Of a DNA stretch of 64,000 nucleotides, positions 1-11,500 are shown in pieces. The notes below the pieces were generated by a model. It had not been told where the DNA came from and made no database searches. It saw only the letters and a list, made by a program, of their open reading frames with translations. This DNA comes from Diphasiastrum complanatum (taxonomy: Eukaryota > Streptophyta > Lycopodiopsida > Lycopodiales > Lycopodiaceae). The translations under genes and the position numbers were made by a program. How positions within the stretch are numbered: position 1 is the stretch's first letter; every line of letters starts with the position of its first letter. Where the stretch lies: assembly GCA_029204225.1 (NCBI GenBank), contig CM055104.1:52198294-52262293 (forward strand). Reading direction: 5' to 3'.

Positions 1-212
1 GGATGTTTTAGATCAACAAATGATAGGCTACACCATAGGCAATAATTCTCACACTTTAGCCACCTCATCTCTATCTAACTGGTATCTCAGGCATACAAAC
101 ATTTCTGGAGATACACCTTTTCATAAGAACTTCTACTCTGAGCCACAGTCATATTTTTCCTTTGAAGTTCTTCACTTGCATCAAACAGATCCATTCCTTC
201 ATAATGAGGTTT

Positions 213-886
213 TCTCAAATCTCAACCAAAGTGCTTCAGTCAGATCTCAACCGGAGCACTCTGTTCAAATCTCAACTGAAGTGCTTCAGTCAGATCTCAA
301 CCGGAGCACTCCGCTCAGATCTCAACTGGAGCACTCCGCTCCAATCTCAACCGAAGTGCTTCAGTCAGATCTCAACTAGAGCACTCCGCTCAAATCTCAA
401 CCGAAGTGCTTCAGTCAGATCTCACCCGGAGCACTCCGCTCAGATCTCAACCGGAGCACTCCGCTCCAATCTCAACCGGAGTACTCAGCTCAAGTCTCAA
501 TTGGAGCACTCAGCTCAAATCTCAACCGAAGTGCTTCAATCAGATCTCAACCGGAGCACTCCGCTCCAATCTCAACCGGAGTACTCAGCTCAAGTCTCAA
601 TTGGAGCACTCAGCTCAAATCTCAACCGAAGTGCTTCAATCAGATCTCAACCGGAGCACTCCGCTCCAATCTCAACTGGAGCACTCAGCTCAAATCTCAA
701 CCGGAGTACTCAACTCAAATCTCAACTGGAGCACTCAGCTCCAATCTCAACCGGAGCACTCAGCTCCAATCTCAACCGGGGCACTCAGCTCCAATCTCAA
801 CCGGAGCACTCAGCTCAAATCTCAACCGGAGTACTCAGCTCAAGTCTCAACCGGAGCACTCAGCTCAAATCTCAACTCGACCGGAG
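213..886. repeat. Minisatellite, about 27 copies of a 25-bp unit
   Basis: Head-to-tail repeats with consensus close to CTCAACCGGAGCACTCAGCT plus CAAAT. Variants alternate GGAGCACT with GAAGTGCTT, and CAGCTC with CCGCTC or CAGTCAG. The 25-nt unit has no stop codon in some frames, so long spurious ORFs run through it, and three units give a 25-codon super-repeat. The array ends near 886. Confidence 0.9.
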
Positions 887-1574
887 GATCTAAATTCAAA
901 TTTCACGAACCGGCACGTCCCATCTCGGTCGCCACCAGAAGACGGCGTCCATAAATGCCCTCACCACGACGCCGTTCGCACCTCAGCAAAGTGCGAACTC
1001 TAGCGTTTTTTGGCGACGATCTGCTGGCGATTTCCTTGCTCCTGTGACTGATCCTGGCGCTCAGCTGTTCAATCCTTCTGTTATCGTCTTCACACCATCT
1101 CTACAGACTATCAACCACCATTGTTACCATTCCATTGCGAGCGCTATCTTATAACATTACGTCGCCGGCAGAATAAATCATATTACGAGTCTTCGCATGC
1201 TTAGGAGTAGTGTCACGCGAGCACCCATCACGCTCCCGTTACACTATTGAACATCATCAAAATCAACATCACAACACGTTTGTTTTCCGCCCAGTCCATT
1301 ACTCACACATATCCGCCTTCACAAAATTACCATCCTTGACAAACACCTCCACTTTCTGATATTCCACTTTCCATCCTTCTTAACCCCACCTCATTCTGTG
1401 CCCACCTTTTTTACATCATATTTCGTTTGCCACCCACATTCCACACGGTTTTGTCCACACAACCCACTTCCACACACTTTTCATTCCAAACCCTCCATCT
1501 TTCACAACCCTTTTTCATACAGCATCGTACATCCCTCCCCACATATTCCAAAACCTTCTACACCGCCATTTTTT

Positions 1575-1715
1575 TCCTTCAAACTCGACCGAAGCCAGTC
1601 CCTCAGTCTCGACCGAAGCCAGTCCTTCAGACTCGACCGGAACCACTCTTTCAAATCTCGACGCCAAACCTTCAAATCTCAACCGACGCCAAACTACCAA
1701 ATCTCAACATCAGGG
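1575..1715. repeat. Degenerate short tandem repeat related to the 213-886 array
   Basis: Imperfect repeats of the form CTCGACCGAAGCCAGTCC, then CTCGACCGGAACCACT and CTCAACCGACGCCAAA, about 23-27 bp per unit. They share the CTC(A/G)ACCG core with the upstream minisatellite, which suggests a common origin. Confidence 0.6.
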
Positions 1716-2409
1716 TTGGAGGGTGGGTCTCGCTTGTTACATACAGGTCACGGGCCAGGGCACAGAGGGTGGATCTGGATTGGATCTTACGGCGGGGTGG
1801 ATCGTGTGACATTTGATTCCTAATAAGTAACCGGCACCTGGCAGTTTGCGGCGGGAAGAGTGAAATTCCTCTTTAGAGCTCCTTGTGCCAATCTACTGCT
1901 GTTCTACTTTTCCTTCAGGCAATAAAGCAGACTGGGGACAGAGACATTCTACATACAGCCTTGCTGAGTCTCACTTCCCCTCTAACTTTCAGCTCTTGAG
2001 AGGCTATGCATCAATTCAAGACCTTCCCTTTTGTAGCTATAAAAGCTATCAACAAGTGTTTGCAGCCATCAAGGTAGAAGATAGAATGCTATGCTTGTCT
2101 ATGGTATCATGACAAGCCAGATAAGAAACTGACCTTTTTAGGGCTATAAAGATTTTTAGCCTGGCATTTTCCTGCTATTAGCCTTCTCTTGAAAAGTGAT
2201 GATTCTAGGCCTAGAATTGACATTTTAAGCGTTTCTAAAATATATGTAGGTATAAATGTATAACTTTTATTATCATGCTTTTTTGTGTTTGTGAATTTTC
2301 GCAGATTTTCTATCCCTTTTTTTTATCATTTTAACATTGGAAGCTGATATGGGGTACTTTTGAATAGGCACATGTTAGTATTTCTGGCCTAGTATTATGC
2401 AAAGAGCAG

Positions 2410-2541
2410 TGTAGCTCCCAAGTGAGTATATCCCTTACAACAGGTGGTCTGAAAGATTCAACTGAGCCACGATGGACCACATTGAACGAACAAGGCGAGT
2501 TTGTTATCGAGCAAGTATTTCCTGGCAAGTATAGTCTTCAG
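2410..2541 (+). CDS. NOMO visible exon 1
   Basis: 44 codons, phase 0 at both ends. The acceptor is AAAGAGCAG and the donor CAG/GTGAAA. It starts CSSQVSISL, matching the conserved segment after the KEKC motif of plant NOMO, and ends VFPGKYSLQ. The intron after it is 5.9 kb. Confidence 0.88.
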
Positions 2542-5500
2542 GTGAAAACATATTCTTTCAGACTCTGTTTAATTTATAGCTTCCTTCTTTAGAATGTATC
2601 ACGTAAAGAAGTTGTTCATGTCTCCTTTTTATCGTTTCATAAATGAGCCTACATTTTGTACCTTCAGCACTCACAAAAGCAAAGATTGTACTCTAGGAGC
2701 TATATTAATGCCAACTGTGAATGTAACCACCCTTGAGAAACCTCAGATTATCCTGTTTTACTATCAGTTTGTTTTTTAGTATAATTATTATAGGTTTATT
2801 TACTGATCTTCAGAAATCTGTCTGATTCATAGCTTCCTTCCTGAAAATTTATAAGTAAAATTGTTGTCGTATATCTTGTACTTCTTTCAACCCTGCAGTT
2901 TTGTGCCTGCAACACCCAGTAAAGCCAAGATTCCGCTCTATGAGTCATGTTAATTTCAATCCTGATTCTTGCTATTTGAACCACTCTTGAGAACTATATC
3001 CACTTCAGATTAGTGTTTTTTGTTACAGTAAGTGATTTTTTAATTGATGCAAAACTGTTTTTGAGAAAATATCCTGATTGATCAGATATGTTTCCTTGTT
3101 GATCAGTTATCCTAATATCTTTAACCCCAGCCTCTAAGAGCTGGTGCCTTTTCCCACGAGAATGAATAAGAGTGGAACCTAGTAGCGAAAATGGCAGTGG
3201 GCCGAATAGAGCTTAGGGGAAGGAAGGTGAGACTACCGGGGTTGACTGTCAAGAAAAATAGCGAATCACACTCAACCAACTAATCCAAGTACATACAGAC
3301 TGAAAAGAGTTTCACTGACTCAACCCCATACACAGACTGAAAAGGGTTCAAAGCTTTGATGTGAGCCAGAGCTGCTACCTGTGTTGGAAATTGCATCCAT
3401 GTGCTCAGATATGATGTTGGAATTTGTGCATTCAGAGATTCACTCTTACAACACAAGAATGATTAACAATCAATTAAGCTTTGATCATAGATGGATCAAG
3501 AGCACTCTATTAAAGAGAAACATGTGTCGAAGATGACACACAATACAAGATCAATAGATCTCTTTTTCATTTACTCCAAGCAAGCAGTTTTTTGTCGATT
3601 TGAGAACACAGCTCTCTCTTGCACCCTAAGCCACGAAGAGTCAGTCTTCCATCATCCATGTACTCTACACACCATTGCAATATCATGTGGCTAATCTAAA
3701 GTCCTCCTTACAATGCAATTCAGATCATTCCGGACGGAATACATCATACATGCATGCAAACGATAATGTCATCAAAATGTGCACAAAAGGCCATTATCAA
3801 GATAAGATATGTCTTATTGCTGAATGACAATTCAAATAGATGAAGATTTCAGAATGAGAGCAATCTGCTAGAACTTAGGTGGTTTTGGGTTAGTATAGGT
3901 GGTTTTGGTAAAGTAAAGATTTTAAATGGCATTCCACTATGTAGGTATTGTTTCCAAGTTTTCAAGTAAAGTTGTATATTTGACTTTTGATCAATTTATT
4001 TTTGTTCTTTCATAGATGATGGCATGACATCCTTGCATGACATCCTTGCATAACAGCTCTTCATTGAACTGTTGCACATTCATCCTCATGCAACTCAAAA
4101 AGGTGATTATAAGGGTAGTGATTTCAAAGATACGGACTGAGGGATTTTCCAAAAAACCTTCTACCCATATTCCAAGGACTTGTGATTCAATTCCTTCTGA
4201 ATCTTCGAATTGGATAGAGATGCTTCTATACTAAATCTTTTTCCATTTTTTTTTTTGGAAAATATTTGGTTTCAATTAACTGGATACTATGGTGAATAGA
4301 TATGATATATAATTGTACAATTATCGTACTATTGTATCTGAACTATTTGAATAGACTGGATCGAGTATGCTGGCAGCATATTATCCTTGCCATAATGGAC
4401 TTAAATATTTTGGAATTTAGCAAGGTGGTTATTTTAGTGACCACTATCATGTTGTTCTACATTGAGCTAGTAGCATGTTCTAAGTAGTACGCCAGGACTA
4501 AATACTAGCTTCCAACTTTATGTCAAATGTTATCTCATAGTAACTTGTAAATTTTAGTTCCTACAATAATAATCTTTGAACCCTGTCTTTTTTTTTCTAT
4601 TTCTGTAAAATTGATGAGATGTATGTATACAATACATGCTTTCTAAGTTTTGAAACACTTTGTTCAATTGATTCATACATTTTTGTATCCGTTATACACA
4701 ACAATATCCTCTAAAATACCTCAACAACCTCGTTAAGATAATCTTGCAACTGGACATAGGGTACTTATTCTCTATTGTGGCTTTGATTAAGAGCACGATA
4801 GTTTATGCACATCCGCATTAGACCCTCTTTTGCTTCACAATGTGATTTCTCAGGTTACATAAATCCTTTACATAAAAACCTTTCGAGTTCTTGTTTCAGT
4901 TTTCCTTTTCCCCCCAGACTTAATGTGAGTGAATTTGAAAGCATACTTTTTGCAAGATTTTCGTGCTCCATCATAAGTCGTCTAGGAAAACATTATCAAA
5001 GCTTTAATGGATAGTTTGTACTTTCATATCAATGACTAAATAAGCTTGGACAGCTCTTCAAAGCTAACCACATCTTGTCAATTGTTTTCTCATCCACTTG
5101 TTTTCATCCCTCAATGGCCTCGATTTCGTTCAAAACAATTCAATTTTCGTTTTTATGGTCTTGAATCAAGCTACAAATATCAGACAATCTGGAGATTTTT
5201 GGAAAAGAAAAAGGAATTTTGAATGAGCAAGGGAGAAAAATACGATCTCAAAAATAATGGAACTTCAAGCAAGAATCTGAAATCAAATGTTTTGCAAGGC
5301 TTTGAATTGTATTTCTCTGGAACCATACTTTGAATAACAAATGATAGAGGTAGTCTTAAACACCATCAGCTGCAAAAGAGAATGATCCAAAGCTACTTGT
5401 GCTATGATAGTATCGAGAAGAGAAAAGACATGCTTATAGATATTGTGCTCGAGGACTAAACCACCTTGCCTTTAAATTTCCTTAAGAACACTGATTGCAA

Positions 5501-8500
5501 AGTGCTCTTTAATATACATAAATAAATAACATCTTCAAGCTTCCTTTGAACTATAAGCCTCTTAAATGTCTTCTATTTCTTCTTGTGATCAGAATAATTG
5601 TAAAGATTGAGTACTCTCTCATTTCAAGGTTCTTTTTTGCGGATAAACTCATGTGTGAAAGTTGGTTCAGATTTATTGGTCGTAGCCTTCTCCATGTCCT
5701 ACAAAAATAGTCTATATCTAAGTGCCATTCATCTGCAAACTCTTCAAGGTATATGTCAAACATTTATATTGCCCAACTTTGAACTCTTGGAAATATGTAC
5801 TAGACATCTCGTTCAATTCTCAGGCCTAATCTCCTTTTCAAAGAATGTCATGCTCAAGAAACGTTCGTTCAACCTCTTTCAAGTTTTGATCCAAGATACT
5901 ATATTAGTGTTCAAGTGATTAGGCAAGCGTTCTTCACCACAAAGCACTGTCGCAACCAAAAGCTAGCACAATCACTTTACTAGAGATAATAGAGAAGACA
6001 AAAGATCTCTCCTCCCTTCCACCAGAGGCTTCCTCACCCGCCTACCATCGAAGCCCTTTTGGAAATAGTAAAGATGTATTTTGCAAAGAAAAAAGAGGGA
6101 TTATTGTTAGGGTGGCCTATGAATAATATATTGTTGGACTCCTGTCCCCTAGGAGCCTTGCATACAAAACGCCTCTTTGTCCTTAAGGATGGAAATTAAG
6201 TTAAGATGAATCTTCACGAAATTATTTGATTCCCTCATGATCAATAATTGACCATCCTTCACAAAATTGTACAAAAAAAAACAAGTCCTTTTGGGCTTCC
6301 TAACGTGTTACTTTAATGGTTTTTAGGGTAACTCATTGGAATCGATTTCATTCTGTATATGTTCTTTTACAAGCGTCTTGTTGTAGCATTTATTCCCAAA
6401 ATCTATGCACGTCAATATAACAAACAAACAAGAAGCTATACATTCTAAGAACTAATTTTAAGCTACCTTATTCTTGTATATTAGAGTACAAATGAAATAC
6501 AAGATCTAGGATTTCCACAAAACAATTGACACAGAAGGTGGCATGCCAACCCTTGTTGCCAAATAAGAATATCACTGGTAACCATAAAGTTTAGGGTATA
6601 GGGTTAGCTAAACTCATAAAATTTGTTCCACAACTTTATCAATAAGAAAAACATTTCTAAATCGGTGAAACGTTTGATTTGTTGAAAGTGTTACGTCATT
6701 TTCATTCATTTTATATTTTATTTCTTGACGTTGTACATGCTTATCAATGTCATCCTTTTGTTTATATTGGCTAAGTTATTGTGATGACTCTATCGAACAT
6801 GTAGTAGGCTTGGCCTTCACAAAAATTTGGTTTCATATTCCAAACTAATAGGATGTTTTTAAATCAGATAAAAGGATGATAGCTATATGAAGATCTACTT
6901 ATTCATGTTGTTGCTTGTTTGTGTTAAGAACCAACTATCAGCTTCGTTCTGGCAATGTGCAGCCTTTTGTTTTATTGAAATTTGGGGCTCACTTTCATAA
7001 ACTTGGGGACAGAGGTCAATCTAACTTTATAAAGATGTTAAGTGCATGGCTTAATTGAATTTGAATATTGTTTTGGTTTCGGAGAATTACATGAAGGACC
7101 TTGTACAAGGCTCTCCAACTTTTGTAAAAACAGTGTGCGTTTATATAATGAATGCATAGAATTTGAGAACCGTGTACAGTTCACCACGGTTCTCAGAACC
7201 GTAAAGTGAACCGTACGGTTCACAGAAAATTTAAGGGGGAACCGTGTAATTAATGAATTAATTTTTTTTCAGTTTCCCACCCCCAAAAATATACAAAAAA
7301 AAGGCCAAAACAATCTGTGAAATGTGTGAAATCATTTGAATCTGTGAAATGCCAAAAATCGATGAAATCTGTGAAATCATTTGAATCTGTGAAATCTGTG
7401 TAATGCCAAAAATCTGTGAAATCTGTGAAATCATCTGTGAAATCTGAGGACCATTTGTGAAATCTGTGAAATGAGGACCAAAAATGCCTTGGGAGGGTTT
7501 TGGGCGGGAATTTGGTAATTAATTAATTAATCAATCAAACAGAGGAACCGTACCACGGTTCCCCCCATGGTTCCCAGGACCCACGGTTCTGGGAACCGTG
7601 GGTTCTATGAATGAATGTCACTCAGAATAAGCTATATTTGTGTTCTCACCAATATTTAAATGCACATCTGGGTATAACTTAATCAAAACGTCCACAGTAA
7701 ATTTTATGTTGTAAATTTTGTCTGTTTGCAAAGCAAAAGTGCAGATTTTTTTAGTTTGAAATTGGTGGGTGTATTGCACATGAAGTTTAATTTTTCATTT
7801 TCTGTTGTAATATTTGAGTAATTACCCTACAATAAATAATATAATTTATCAGTGGACCTGCATTTTATATTCAAGACCTTCATCCAATTTGCTGCCAGCT
7901 GGTTTTTGCGAATTTTTCTATCTTCAGTGTTACAATTTGAGCATCTCCTACATATTAATAACTATATAGGTTTATTTCTAGCGAGCTAAAGTGATGACTT
8001 TGTAGATATCATCAAAATTCTATGAAGACGAAGAGATCTCATTTACTGTGCATTGCTGTTTAGTGCTAGCCTTCCTCATGGCTGAGTCCCTCGTTGTCCC
8101 CCCCCCCCCAGTTTTGCAATTCATCTTCTGGACCAGTTTCTAAATCCTTTGAACAAAGGCACTTCAAAAATTTGTAATAACAAGACTATGATGCGAAACT
8201 ATAGGGGGATACCCAAGTGGATGAGCAACTTTCTGAAATCAGCTTACAAGTGGTAAAACAAGTTAGCTCAAAATTGAGAACAACATTTATTCCAATAACG
8301 CGCTTATGGATACTTGTATTTTTGGAATGTCTACATTTGGTAAACCTTATAGTGCCTACATATGTAAGAAATCCTAAAATATAGTTCATTAACACAACTT
8401 TTCTTAATATGATGCAACTATCATGTGTAGTAAACTGATGTGAACTCGTCTGTTTGCAACAGGTCCAGCACAAACCCCCAGTGGAAGGTCTCTTTTGGGA

Positions 8501-11500
8501 AGAAAACTGGTGCTGGAATCAAAATTTGATTGATATTGAAGTTGCCACTACCAACATCACAGGTGTGATTTTTGAACAAAAGGGGGTCTGGCTGCATATA
8601 GAGTCAACCCATGCAGCAATGGCTTCTCTGCTATCAAGACATGGAAATGAGATTCCACTGCAGATAACTGTATGTTTCCAGTCATTTTAGCTGTTATCAT
8701 GTCATTTTGGAAGACTTTTGTTATCCAAAGCTTATCAGCTCATTATAAAAGCTTTTCTCAGTTGGGTAGCAACTCATCTGGCATACTCTATTTTGTAATT
8801 TGTGAAATTTGTGATTGGACAGAAAGGGTGGCAATGCATATGTGTGGAAGAACCAGGTACACATGAACTGCAGTTTGTACAGCCATGTGTCTTATTTGGA
8901 GAGTCATCATTCTTTTTTGAATCTTCAAACCCAAAGGTAAGCTATAAATCCTCATTTTCAAGTATCCTTGTTGTAAGATTGTATTTGTTTCGGGGAATGC
9001 TTAGGCCAAGGAAATTCTCAAGTGCGTTGGTGCTTTATTGCGAGTTGGACTTGTTGTATATTGTAAAATGATGCTGACTTATTGTAATGTTGAATTTAAT
9101 GCGACTCACTGTAATAATGTACTTTGTATCTACGGTGGGGGCATGCAGAAGCATATCATAGTGATTGTATGTTTGACTTGACAGCTTTCTTACTGAGGGC
9201 ATGCCACTTTTTGCACTTGTCTGCCCTGAATGTAAGAGTGGAATCAATCTACAGATCTCCAATTTCTGATCAGCTGGCATTGAAACCACTCTATGAAACT
9301 GGGGTTGAGAAGTTCAGTGCATAACTTAAGGAAAATAACTTAACAGAAGAGGTCATAAAGAGGACAAGAAGCCGCAAAACTGAAAAAATGAGGGGTTTCA
9401 TATAGAGATGCTATAGTCATAATGAGGACAAGAAGCCACAAAGCTGAAACAATGAGAGGTTTCATATAGAGATGCTATAGATGGTAAATATAAGTGTTGA
9501 TTATGCATCATGCCTCAAGAGAAGCTTTCCTAGACAATTGTTTTAAGCACATTATCATTTCACTATCTCAAAGAAAAAAATTAACCAGCCAAATATAAAG
9601 TGGTTAATTCTTGACTTGTTTTTAAGTGTTATAGAATTGAAATTAGAGATAGAAAGGATCGTTAAATCGAGGTTTACCAACTTAGGAATCCTCGATGGTC
9701 TTCTACAACTCAAAATAGATCAAAATCAGCAACATGCAAGCAAATACAGTGACATGCAATCAACATGCAAGCAACTGTGGAAACATGCAAGTAATCTGAA
9801 GAATTCTAGAGGCATGCATGCAACATGCATGGACTAGTACTTGCACATGCAAACGAAAATTGCTAGCAAATTGTAATTTTGTCGACATGCAACGAATAGA
9901 TCAAACTTTTGAAGTAATCGGATCTGTTGGCTATGGAGGGCAGCAAGCAAGATGAAGAGGATGCGAGCAGAAATTTGCATAAAACTCCTGTCAGACACTT
10001 GCTACACAAACGAAAATGATAGTACATGCTGTAAGGAGCATTCTAACATCATTAATCCTAGAAATTGCTCCTCCAATTGGGTCGATTGGATCACGAATGC
10101 TTGCTGTCTATGAATTTCCAGCAAGAAGAACTATACATTAGCAAGATTACAAAGCAATAAATCAAATCCAACAAGACACCAATCTAGGATAGCATTACAC
10201 TAGCATTAATTAGCAAGAGATTCTACCACAAAAAGCAAATCACAAGAGCATATGTGAGAAGAAATCTCTCTCTCTCCAAATAGTGCGCCCATGAGGTATC
10301 ATTTATAGATTGGAAACAAATGATATGTGATGTACATGGCTTCCAAGTGTCAAAAGTAGTTGAAATAGGTGTCCCACATGCTAAGCATGCACTTTCCCTC
10401 TTCATGCAATGATTTGCCTTGGTCCACAAGTTTCCTATATAGGAAAAATGCCCCCTCCTACAACATGAGAAAATTCATATAGTTCCAACATATAGTTGGT
10501 AGCATGTAAAATTGCCCCTAGAGCCCCATGTACAACTTATGGGCCTACTCAAGGTTTTAAAACCTTTACAATAAATTTTTATAGTACTTACAAACTTGGT
10601 AAGCCTATTTAAACTTTGAGAGAATACAACGCAAATTAAAATTGTGTGGCGCTAAAAATACATGGTGAAATTGATCAAACTTAAACCATGACATTAAGCA
10701 CATTATAATTTCACTATCTCAAAGAACAAAATCAACCAGCCAAATATGAAGTGGTTAATACATTGACAAAATTATGGTGAAACATAGGCAAGAAATTGAT
10801 TTATTGTTGAAGGAGAACAAATACAGAGTTTTCATCCATGTTTGAATTTAATAAAGATGCGCTCAATGAGGAAGAAGTAGAATTTGAAGATGAGGAAGCT
10901 GCTACATCACGACCAAGGAGAGAAAGAAGAGAGCCAATTTGCTTCCAAAGAGAATTTGGATATTTTGTGGAAGCTCCATCAACTTATGAAGAAGCCATGT
11001 GGAGCAAAGAACGAGATCAATGGCACAAAGCTATGGATGAAGAGATGGAGTCCATGTATCAACACCAACTTTGGAAGCTGCAGCCTTTAAAGGCCATAGA
11101 TTGCAAATGGCTCTACAAGCTGAAGTTTTCACCCCAAGGTGATATTACATGCTTCAAGGCTTGCCTTGTAGCTAAAGGTTATTCTCAAAAGTTTGGAGTT
11201 GATTATTTTGATCTCCCGTTGTAAAGCAAACTAGCATACCTTTGTTAGTTGCTTTGGCTGCTTATTATGATCTGGAGATGCATCAGATAGATGAGAAACA
11301 TCATATTTATATGGCACATTGGATGAAACTATTTTTATGAAGCAGCCATTAGGATATGTGAGTAGACACCATCCTAGTTGGGTTTACTTGCTTTTCAAAA
11401 GTATATATGGCTTAAAGCAATCCGCTAGGCAATGGAATAAGAAGATAGATCCTTAGAGCATTGGGGTTCATACCATTCAAACCTGATGGTAATGTTTATT

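Larger units (their letters stand above)
1..2409 (+). other. Probable NOMO intron upstream of first visible exon
   Basis: No exon could be supported in this stretch. The first visible NOMO exon begins mid-protein with a clear acceptor at 2409, so this DNA should be the 3' part of an intron whose 5' exon lies outside the window. It contains a 25-bp minisatellite (213-886) and a degenerate relative of it near 1570-1720. I searched around 1885-2112 for the preceding NOMO domain and found nothing matching. Confidence 0.55.

Noticed and set aside
213-886. CRISPR-like array
   Set aside because: Units are contiguous with no unique spacers, in a plant nuclear context.
20-954. Three overlapping long ORFs (119, 243 and 182 codons)
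   Set aside because: They run through the 25-bp minisatellite, whose unit lacks stops in several frames. Nothing like a protein domain, and no supporting splice context.
1885-2112. 75-codon ORF as a possible upstream NOMO exon
   Set aside because: Its residues do not match the NOMO segment expected before CSSQVSISL, and no fitting splice donor was seen.
3140-3260. Possible organelle-derived or structural RNA sequence
   Set aside because: The stretch with GGGCCGAATAGAGC looked rRNA- or organelle-like at first, but I could not match it to any specific gene.
10223-10429. Matching minus and plus ORFs at 10223-10429 and 12605-12820
   Set aside because: Both are parts of the inverted LTR copies; the shared peptide reflects LTR homology, not a gene.
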